Below the pieces are notes generated by a model. That model was given only the letters and a program-made list of their open reading frames with translations. It had not been told where the DNA came from and made no database searches. 64,000 nt of DNA, taken from assembly GCF_000374045.1 (NCBI RefSeq), contig NZ_KB893381.1, positions 158,144 to 222,143 on the forward strand. The letters run 5' to 3'. Position numbers and translations under genes: made by a program. Origin of the DNA: Segetibacter koreensis DSM 18137 (GTDB lineage: Bacteria; Bacteroidota; Bacteroidia; Chitinophagales; Chitinophagaceae). Positions within the stretch are counted from its first letter, which is position 1, and each line of letters begins with the position of its first letter. This document shows, piece after piece, positions 27,103 through 34,876 of this stretch.

Positions 27103-30100
27103 TTAATTGTTTATCCTGTACATCATTGGGTAATCATTATTTCTTAAAAAAAGCAAATAATTTCTACTTTTCTCTTTTAATTCTTTTATATCTCTCACTT
27201 CACCCTCTACTTTTAAGCCAGACCGCTTTTCGCCCATCCATGTAAAACCGCCTCTACCATTATTAATGAAAACATCACCAAAACTTGCATCCAGCCTTTC
27301 TAATTGAGGAAGAAAACCCGAATTGTTACCCCCGGTGATCAAATCAACATAACCATCCCCGTTCACATCCCTGCAATATATAGCATTTACCGAGGAAAGC
27401 TGGGCTCGAAAAGGTAATTTCTGAACTGTGAAATTTCCATTGCCATTATTTATTGCGACACATGAACTTGTATAATTAAAGGTTTTAACAACTGCCTTGC
27501 TTAAAACTTTGGATGGAAACAATTGCTGTATCGATTTTTGTGCATAATCCTGGTTTTTAAGATTTTCCTTTTTTATTCCAGGCACTTGTTCCTGCAAATC
27601 ATTTTTTAAGAAAACGGGCTTATCGTTTCCCTCCACCGTTCGTGTAAGTATTTTATCGGCATCTCCGTTACCGTCCACGTCTGCAATCCACAATTTTACC
27701 GGATTTTTTTCGTCAGGATGCAGGTAAAAATTTTCTCCGATATTTCCCAAAATTAAATCTGCTTTACCATCTCGGTTTATGTCGGCAGCAGCTACTGATT
27801 GCCACCAACCAAACATTCCAGATAGATTCGTCTTAACCTCTATAAAATGATCTCCATTGTACGAAAATATTTTTGGAGCCATCCATTCACCGGTAATTAC
27901 CAGTTCTTTATCACTGTTGCCTACAACATCTACCCAAAGCGCACCTGTCACCATACCTATCGAAGTAATATCAGGGTTTTTTGTTTCAGCCATATCTTTA
28001 AAATGGCCGTTGCCGTCATTTACATAAATATAACTGGTTGGACTTACGCCATAGTCTCGTGGAGAGCTTCTGCCACCAACGAATAAATCAAGGTCACCGT
28101 CATGATCAAAATCATTTGCTGCTGCCACTGCTGTATTCATGCCATTGGTCGGAAATGCAGAAGCATCTAAGGAGAAATTTCCTTTTCCATCATTTTTGAA
28201 TAACCTGTTTTCCATTTGCCTTGAGTGAGGAGGATTATTATTTCCGCCGGGGCCTATAAACAGATCAAGATCGCCATCTTTATCTGCATCGAAGAAAAGA
28301 ACTGCCTCATCTTCAAAGTCTGAAAATTGCTGAAAGATTTTTTCATCTCTTTTTTCAAAACCTGAATTATTTTGAATATACAATTGTCCGGCATGTCCTT
28401 TTGTTCCGCCAATAAATACGTCCGTTAATCTGTCGTTATTCACATCTCCTGTAGCTGCCTTCGGACCTTCTCTTGACAGCATTTCAGGAATATTTCTTTC
28501 ATAATAAAAATCTACATAATCATCTTCCTGGTGTTTTTCGAAAGTATTTTTTACTGAGTCAAACAATGTTGACGTCACAGTCATAACAGACGATAACCCA
28601 GTGTCAGGCAGTGCAACGCCCGAAGCGTTTTTATGAATATCATACACGGAATCAACCGATGGGTGTATGAAACGAGTGCGGGTAAGATCGGGCCAGGTAA
28701 TAACCATTGAATCAACTTCTTTCAATTGACCCAAACCTATTACCTGCTTATAATCCACAGAAGACTGAAAACCCCGGCTGGGAAACATTTCCCGGCAAAA
28801 AAGCTCACCGCCTTTGTATATTTTTATTTTACTGCCAATGGCAAATTTATTGTTCGCATCACCCTTTAGCTGCACCGCTATATAATGGTTTTTGTTCTGC
28901 TCTCGGGCATTGTTTTTATACACAAACGCCGGTTGATTTTCGTTGTTGATAATAAGATCGAGATCGCCATCATTGTCAAGGTCTGCGTAGGCAGCCCCAT
29001 TTGAAAAAGAGGGTTGTGTAAAACCCCATTCTTTTCCTTCATCTGAAAATTTTAGATTGCCGTTGTTTCTAAACGCTTTGTTTAGCATAGGGGTAACCGG
29101 AATATGTTTCAAGACTTCATCCACATTGTCTTTTTTACCTGTCAGCACCATTTTTTGAATGACATCATTGGCAAAAAAATTCATAAAATCAAGATCAGTT
29201 ACATCTTTGTTTACACCATTACAAACATAAATGTCATTTAAACCGTCATTATCAGCATCAAAAATAAGAGCGCCCCAACTCCAGTCAGTTGCATCTACCC
29301 CGCTGTAATTGGCAATCTCAGAAAATGTACCATTGCCATTATTTAACTGCAGGCAATTTTTCATAAACTGGTGATAAAAACCCAACTGCAGCTTTTTATT
29401 ATAAACATCAATATTGTCAAAAGCGCCTAGTGTTTTTAAACGATAATCATCCCCGGGCAACATATCGGTAGTAAATATTTCAGGCGAACCATCATTATTT
29501 ATATCTGCCACATCTGCCCCCATAGAAGAAAAACTGGTATGCTTTATACATTCCTCAAATTGGTCTTTAAAGGTGCCGTCTTTTTGATTCAGGTATAAAT
29601 AATCGCGCTCGTAAGAGTCGTTTGAAACATAAACATCAGGATAGCCATCGTTATTTACATCACCTACAGAAACGCCGAGACCAAAGCTCATGAGCGTGCC
29701 ATGAATACCTGCTTCTTTTGTTACTTCCTTATAATGCCCGTTATCATTGCGGTATAAATGATCGCCTCCATCCTTTACAAAATCTGCAACGGGCCAATCT
29801 TTTGCAGGCAGATCGCGCCTATTGGCAAACCCCAATGTATTGATGGGCATTGGGCTATTTGCGATAATAAAACAATCGAGATCACCATCAAGATCATAAT
29901 CGAAGAACGAAGCCTGCGTAGAATATGATGAAATATCTAAACCATATTTTTTTGCAGATTCAGTGAAGGTGACCGATCCTTTTGACGCTGGCTGTCCATT
30001 ATTTATATATAATTTGTTTCTCCTGTTTCCACTTGTCATATGGCCCGAATTACAAACATAAATATCTAACAGACCATCATTATTTATATCTGCCATAACC

Positions 30101-30438
30101 ACCCCAGTACTCCACATGCTGTCTTGCCTAAACCCCGCCTTCTCTGTAATATCTTCAAACTTAAAGTTTCCTTTATTAATATATAACTTGTTTTCTCCCA
30201 TATTTGAGGTGAGAAAAACATCAGAAAGGCCATCGTTATTAATATCACCTATGGCTACGCCGCCTCCATTATAATAATTGCGAAAAACAAAGGTGTTTTC
30301 TATTTTTCCATCAATAACGTCGTTTCTGAAGTTAATGCCAGTATCTTTCATCAACTCATATAAGGGCTGTTCAGATTTTTTACAAGAGAGATTAAAAAAA
30401 ATACAACAGATAAAAAAATAGATTTTAAGCTTCCACAT
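27103..30438 (-). CDS. Giant FG-GAP/VCBS lipoprotein with ASPIC/UnbV domain (B)
   Basis: A 1111-residue paralogue of the preceding protein with the same plan: a signal ending FFNLSC (cysteine 19), VCBS blades (DINNDGLSDVF, DINNDGLLDIY, DYDLDGDLDCF), an ASPIC/UnbV domain (NKFAIGSKIKIYKGG, SRGFQSSVDY, MVITWPDLTR), and a second set of blades (DVNNDRLTDVF, DFDHDGDLDLF, DVNGDGYVDL). The full length and absence of decay suggest the two copies are both used, perhaps as a heteromer or for different ligands. That is inference. Confidence 0.88.
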   Translation of the reverse strand: MWKLKIYFFICCIFFNLSCKKSEQPLYELMKDTGINFRNDVIDGKIENTFVFRNYYNGGGVAIGDINNDGLSDVFLTSNMGENKLYINKGNFKFEDITEKAGFRQDSMWSTGVVMADINNDGLLDIYVCNSGHMTSGNRRNKLYINNGQPASKGSVTFTESAKKYGLDISSYSTQASFFDYDLDGDLDCFIIANSPMPINTLGFANRRDLPAKDWPVADFVKDGGDHLYRNDNGHYKEVTKEAGIHGTLMSFGLGVSVGDVNNDGYPDVYVSNDSYERDYLYLNQKDGTFKDQFEECIKHTSFSSMGADVADINNDGSPEIFTTDMLPGDDYRLKTLGAFDNIDVYNKKLQLGFYHQFMKNCLQLNNGNGTFSEIANYSGVDATDWSWGALIFDADNDGLNDIYVCNGVNKDVTDLDFMNFFANDVIQKMVLTGKKDNVDEVLKHIPVTPMLNKAFRNNGNLKFSDEGKEWGFTQPSFSNGAAYADLDNDGDLDLIINNENQPAFVYKNNAREQNKNHYIAVQLKGDANNKFAIGSKIKIYKGGELFCREMFPSRGFQSSVDYKQVIGLGQLKEVDSMVITWPDLTRTRFIHPSVDSVYDIHKNASGVALPDTGLSSVMTVTSTLFDSVKNTFEKHQEDDYVDFYYERNIPEMLSREGPKAATGDVNNDRLTDVFIGGTKGHAGQLYIQNNSGFEKRDEKIFQQFSDFEDEAVLFFDADKDGDLDLFIGPGGNNNPPHSRQMENRLFKNDGKGNFSLDASAFPTNGMNTAVAAANDFDHDGDLDLFVGGRSSPRDYGVSPTSYIYVNDGNGHFKDMAETKNPDITSIGMVTGALWVDVVGNSDKELVITGEWMAPKIFSYNGDHFIEVKTNLSGMFGWWQSVAAADINRDGKADLILGNIGENFYLHPDEKNPVKLWIADVDGNGDADKILTRTVEGNDKPVFLKNDLQEQVPGIKKENLKNQDYAQKSIQQLFPSKVLSKAVVKTFNYTSSCVAINNGNGNFTVQKLPFRAQLSSVNAIYCRDVNGDGYVDLITGGNNSGFLPQLERLDASFGDVFINNGRGGFTWMGEKRSGLKVEGEVRDIKELKEKSRNYLLFLRNNDYPMMYRINN

Positions 30439-30846
30439 ATTAATTTAAATGCATTGTTTATTTCACTTTCACCACTATGTCATGCCGTGGCAGTCGGATC
30501 CTTTGAAACTTGGTGAATAAATTTGACACACAACTGCTTCCTTCCACCGGCTTGTTATGAGCTGAAGTGTTTTGAGCATTGTCAGTTTTAATGAAAACAA
30601 AGGAGATTAATAATAACATTTTTTTGAAAAGCGTTCCTTTTATAAATTTTCATCGCTCGGTTATTAGTATTATAAGATTGATAGGTAATGCCGATCGCTG
30701 CTTATCACAAATTGCATTTACACAAAAATGAATATGAAAGTTGAACGAAATGTACCATTATAACGAACACTCCAAGGTATCTTTATCGGTCTGTCGTAAA
30801 CTTAGTACTAAAGAAAAAATTGTAATTGTGGCTAGTCCCTGTTTCT
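30439..30846. other. Gene-free region between the FG-GAP and sugar kinase genes
   Basis: About 400 nt with no open frame of note, no hairpin terminator and no convincing promoter match. It presumably holds the promoter of the FG-GAP gene, whose start is at 30438, and the end of the kinase transcript starts on its other side. Confidence 0.4.
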
Positions 30847-31797
30847 CTACTTGAAAATATCGCTGCTAAGATGTTTGAAAGCTTCCATAGCGCCCATGTA
30901 TTCACACGTCCGTGCTCCTGCTTTGTTAGAATTGTATATAATTTCTTTCCAATCTTCTACAGACAAAGAGAGAATTGCTTTTAAATTTTTATCACTTAAC
31001 TGATACAATACAGCTCCTACAAAAGCGTCACCCGCGCCTGTTGTATCTACCGGTTTTACAGGTATGCTTGTTATGATTTGTGTAGTATTGTTTATGCCCA
31101 GCATTGTACCGTCTTTTCCAAGAGTAATGGCAAAGATGGCTTTTGTTTTTTGCATTAAGGTATGGGCTGCCTCTTCTATGGTAACATTACCCGTTATCAT
31201 CAACGCCTCTTCGTCACTTAATTTAAAAAAGTGACAGCTTTTTATAAAGTTCCATGACTGGTCAATAAAATGTTGTGTATTGTTTTTAAATAACAAATGC
31301 CGGTAGTTCGGATCGAAACTAATAAAGACCTCCTGCAACAAACATTTTTGCAATAGTCCTTGGTATGCGGACTGCAAAGGGCCGGGTAAAAAAGCCGTTG
31401 CTGAGCCAAAATGTGCAATAGAGAATAAATTCAAATCTATACCGTCTATCTCCTGCCTGTCTAATTCTCCATCCGCACCCCTGTTGAAATAAAAATCCCG
31501 TTCACCATTTTCCATTAGGGAGACAAAAGCCAGGGTAGTAAAGTAACGCTCGTCTTTCAGCATGCAAAGAGTACCTACGCCAAAAGATTGCATCACATTT
31601 ATGAGATAATTACCGAAGGGATCTGCACCTACTTTTGCTGCCAGTTCTACCTTGCCACCTAATGCGGCGATAGCGGCAGCCACATTTGCAGGCGCACCTC
31701 CTGCTTTTTTTAAAAAAGACTGTCCTTCAGTTAATGATTTGCCAATATCAGTACAAATCATATCAATTAAGGCTTCACCGACACAAAGTATTTTCAT
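30847..31797 (-). CDS. PfkB-family sugar kinase, probable fructokinase
   Basis: A cytoplasmic 316-residue ATP-dependent kinase. The PfkB signature AGGAPANVAAAIAALGG is at about residues 32-48, and the C-terminal signature DTTGAGDAFVGA with the catalytic aspartate of GAGD is at about 252-263. The start MKILCVGEALIDMI and the FNRGADGEL substrate-loop segment resemble bacterial fructokinases, but 2-keto-3-deoxygluconate or other sugar kinases are not excluded. Its position between the FG-GAP proteins and a SusCD pair suggests it phosphorylates a sugar released from the imported substrate. Confidence 0.85.
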   Translation of the reverse strand: MKILCVGEALIDMICTDIGKSLTEGQSFLKKAGGAPANVAAAIAALGGKVELAAKVGADPFGNYLINVMQSFGVGTLCMLKDERYFTTLAFVSLMENGERDFYFNRGADGELDRQEIDGIDLNLFSIAHFGSATAFLPGPLQSAYQGLLQKCLLQEVFISFDPNYRHLLFKNNTQHFIDQSWNFIKSCHFFKLSDEEALMITGNVTIEEAAHTLMQKTKAIFAITLGKDGTMLGINNTTQIITSIPVKPVDTTGAGDAFVGAVLYQLSDKNLKAILSLSVEDWKEIIYNSNKAGARTCEYMGAMEAFKHLSSDIFK

Positions 31798-31999
31798 AAT
31801 TTCGGTTGTTATTAAAGGTAATGAGAGGCTAACTCAAAAGTAATGTCTCATCTTTTATTTAACGGATTTTATTCTAAAAGAAACTTTTAAGCTAAAGAAA
31901 TTTTCTTAGAACTACGATTTTTTTATCGTTATTTAAATTTTACAGTAATCTTTTTAAGAATAGAAGGTTAGTGTTGTGATAGCATTTAACTTATGAGCT

Positions 32000-32950
32000 A
32001 TGAAAAAAAGGTTAATTAGTTTATTTTTATTGGTGGTGTTAACGTTAATATCAATTTATTTATTTATTCCGACTCGACTTGAAATATCAACTGTAACTGT
32101 AATGAAGGCAAACACAAATGCATTATTCAGGTATCTGTCTGACGAGAACAAATGGGAAAAATGGTGGCCTGTTGACCGCGAAGAAGAGTCGATAAATGCA
32201 AACGCTCCTCCCAGGTTAAATAATTACACTTATCGGGTATCCAAAAAATTATACAATGCTGTAGAAATAGAGACAATACAAAAGAATCAACTTGTACCTG
32301 GTAAAATTATAATACTACCCATTACTGAGGACTCTCTTATTGTACAATGGAAAAGTTCTATCACCACGAGCCTTAATCCCTTTACCCGAATCGAGGAATA
32401 TCGTGATGCGGTAAATGTCAAAAAAAATATGACGGTAATTCTTAACCATTTACAATCTTTTATTGAAGACAACGAAAGAGTATATAAATTTCATATCCGC
32501 CATACTACATTAAAAGATACAGCTTTGGTAGCTATTAAGGTGCTTACAACAAGTTATCCTTCAATACCTTTTATATATCAACACATCAAAGAATTACGGA
32601 CCTACATAAGTTCCCAAAAAGCCAGGGAAGTAGATTATCCGAGACTAAATATTACAAAGAAGGATAGCTCACATTATGAAGTGATGGTTGCAATTCCTAC
32701 AAATATTCCCTTACCGGGAGAGGGGAATATCTCGTTTAAACGATTGCTGATATATAAAGATAAAACCCTTACAGCCGATGTAACAGGAGGTCCGGAAAAT
32801 ATAAAAAAGGCATTCGATGAATTGAGCACCTATATGAGTGATTATAACCTTTCTAGCCCGGTTATTCCCTGGGAAACACTAATAACAGACAGGTCAAAAG
32901 AAACGGATAGTACGAAGTGGATTACAAAAATTTTCATTCTTATCGCATAA
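32000..32950 (+). CDS. Membrane-anchored SRPBCC/GyrI-like protein, copy B
   Basis: A 316-residue paralogue of the protein at 22504. It has one N-terminal membrane segment (SLFLLVVLTLISIYLFIP), an SRPBCC-like region with NALFRYLSDENKWEKWWP, and a C-terminal GyrI-like domain. The last 40 residues are nearly identical to copy A (ITDRSKETDSTKWIT in both). Orientation is the same as copy A and opposite to the four genes around it. The 202-nt upstream region is shared with the divergent sugar kinase. Two intact copies imply selection for both. The function is unknown. Confidence 0.8.
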   Translation: MKKRLISLFLLVVLTLISIYLFIPTRLEISTVTVMKANTNALFRYLSDENKWEKWWPVDREEESINANAPPRLNNYTYRVSKKLYNAVEIETIQKNQLVPGKIIILPITEDSLIVQWKSSITTSLNPFTRIEEYRDAVNVKKNMTVILNHLQSFIEDNERVYKFHIRHTTLKDTALVAIKVLTTSYPSIPFIYQHIKELRTYISSQKAREVDYPRLNITKKDSSHYEVMVAIPTNIPLPGEGNISFKRLLIYKDKTLTADVTGGPENIKKAFDELSTYMSDYNLSSPVIPWETLITDRSKETDSTKWITKIFILIA

Positions 32951-33147
32951 TACAATATTGGGCCTTACTCAATTTCTTACTATCTGCTTACTAGTAAAAA
33001 ACTATTGCTATTCCAAATTTGTTACCTAGATCAATATCTAATACAATTTTTATATTCTAAATAAGTTGAGAAAACAGACATGTAGAAATAAGAGTAAATT
33101 TTAAACAAGTAAATTAAACTATCAAACAGAGTGGCTGTTTTATTAAT

Positions 33148-33175
33148 AAAAAAGACCAGCGAACTGGTCTTTTTT
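33148..33175. terminator. Bidirectional intrinsic terminator
   Basis: AAAAAAGACCAG (33148-33159) pairs with CTGGTCTTTTTT (33164-33175) around a CGAA tetraloop. It lies between convergent genes, copy B of the GyrI-like gene and the third susD, and can serve both. Confidence 0.9.
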
Positions 33176-33200
33176 ATCTTATAATTCAAGATGCTTGAAA

Positions 33201-34853
33201 TTAATATCCTGCATTTTGTTTTAAATTAGGATTAGCCGCTAAAGCCGAAGAAGGTATTGGGAAAACCAGATTACGGGCATCACTTGCTGGTTTATAAGCC
33301 CATGCTTTAGTAAATACTCCGAAACGAATTAAATCTGTTCTTCTTACCCCTTCCCAATATAGCTCGCGTCCTCTTTCTGCCAATAAGGTATTAGGGTCAT
33401 AAACATTAGCTGTATTAACGAGTGGCATAGCTGTTAACGGAGTGGCGGAGCGCGCAACCCTAAGTGCATTAACCAGAGCCAGGGCGCCAGCGTTATCAGG
33501 TGCAGAAGCCCGCATCTTTGCTTCAGCAACCATTAACACCACATCAGGATATCTAAATAGCATCAACCAGTTTCCTGCTTTATTATCCCCATAATTTGCT
33601 CCATTGTTAGAATAATCAGGTGGATATTTGACAGCCCGAATACCTGTAATTTCCAGGTTATTCCCTGTTTCCTTCAAGTCTGCGGCAACAGTTGGAGTGT
33701 AACTTAAAGGATTGCCTTTCCTGTCTTTTAAAGGCTCAGTCAAACCTGCATCTAAATATTGTTGTCCCAATAAAAGGCCGGGCCTGAGGCCGGATATATC
33801 TGTCGCGCCTTTATAAAATCTACCGCCTATCCTTTGATCTAATGAACTGTCTGCAAGCGTTTGCTTGGCAGTAGAAGAAACGGCAAATGAATTGTAAAAT
33901 TCTGCTACAGTTGCAAAACCATTCCAGCCGCCTATTTTTCCCGGAAGACCTTGATTGTAGTGTAATGTTGGCCACCACCTGTTATGAATACCTGAATTAT
34001 TAACCGAAACGCCCGAGAAGTTCCTATAAGTAAAGATGCCTTCTTTAGATTTTAGTCCGTTATCGGCACTGAAATTATCAAAATAATTAGGAGTGTACGT
34101 GTATTTTCCGCTGTTAATAATTTCATTTCCTAAAGAAATTACTTTCTGCATATCTGCATTATCAAAAGTGGGAGCTGCGCGGTTATTAAAAGCACCCCTG
34201 TTTAAATAGCATTTCATCAGCAACGTTTTCGCTGCATCCGGATTTGCCTGATAGCTTGCGTTGGAAGCACTTAGCTTAGGTAATATTTCGGTTAATTCGC
34301 TGATTATAAAACTAACTGCGGAGTCTCCCGTATAAACTTTTGGCGCATTAAGGAGGTTTTCGTTAGGTTGACGAATAGGAAACTGGCCATACAAATCCAA
34401 CAGTTGATAAAGAGCTAATGCTCTTATAAATCTTGCTTCTGCAGCCTGCTCCTCTGTTGGCGTAAAGCTTAATACGTTTGTCGCATCAAAACTCATTTTA
34501 TTAAGAGCATTAAATTGTTCTATAATAGTATTAACACCATCTACAGCCCAGTTGTGTTGGTGTAACGCCCTGAATTTTCCATTATCATCCCAATCGCCTC
34601 CACGGGTGGGAACAAGAGATTCGTCAGCCGTTACCTCTTCCAAGGTCGAGATAGCACCCAAGTCAGAAAAAGGAACTCCAATATCTGTATATGCCGTTTG
34701 TAATAACAATGAAGTGCCATTAGTACCTAATGCATTCCTTGCCTGCTCGTTAGTAAGTGCGCTATTTAGCTTCTGATCTAGTTTTGTACAACTGAAAGTA
34801 GTAACGGTGAGCAAGAAAATAAGTAAGGCAGAGATATATTTATATGTATTCAT
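33201..34853 (-). CDS. SusD/RagB-family outer-membrane lipoprotein
   Basis: A 550-residue lipoprotein (acylated cysteine 22, in TTFSCTKLDQK). It belongs to the classical SusD branch, with an N-terminal helical domain (EEQAAEARFIRALALYQLLD, LYGQFPI) and the C-terminal domain with RYPDVVLMVAEAKMRA, LALVNALRVAR and LLAERGRELYWEGVRRTDL, and ends KQNAGY. It follows its SusC by 23 nt. It differs from the two SusD-like_2 proteins at 6-13 kb, so this locus probably takes a different substrate, most likely a carbohydrate given the neighbouring kinase and GH65. Confidence 0.94.
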   Translation of the reverse strand: MNTYKYISALLIFLLTVTTFSCTKLDQKLNSALTNEQARNALGTNGTSLLLQTAYTDIGVPFSDLGAISTLEEVTADESLVPTRGGDWDDNGKFRALHQHNWAVDGVNTIIEQFNALNKMSFDATNVLSFTPTEEQAAEARFIRALALYQLLDLYGQFPIRQPNENLLNAPKVYTGDSAVSFIISELTEILPKLSASNASYQANPDAAKTLLMKCYLNRGAFNNRAAPTFDNADMQKVISLGNEIINSGKYTYTPNYFDNFSADNGLKSKEGIFTYRNFSGVSVNNSGIHNRWWPTLHYNQGLPGKIGGWNGFATVAEFYNSFAVSSTAKQTLADSSLDQRIGGRFYKGATDISGLRPGLLLGQQYLDAGLTEPLKDRKGNPLSYTPTVAADLKETGNNLEITGIRAVKYPPDYSNNGANYGDNKAGNWLMLFRYPDVVLMVAEAKMRASAPDNAGALALVNALRVARSATPLTAMPLVNTANVYDPNTLLAERGRELYWEGVRRTDLIRFGVFTKAWAYKPASDARNLVFPIPSSALAANPNLKQNAGY

Positions 34854-34876
34854 AAAGCAAATTTTATTTTAATTTT

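Noticed and set aside
33148-33175. Hairpin with AAAAAA/TTTTTT flanks considered as a mobile-element end
   Set aside because: Its tetraloop, T tracts and position between convergent genes fit a bidirectional terminator, and no transposase is nearby.
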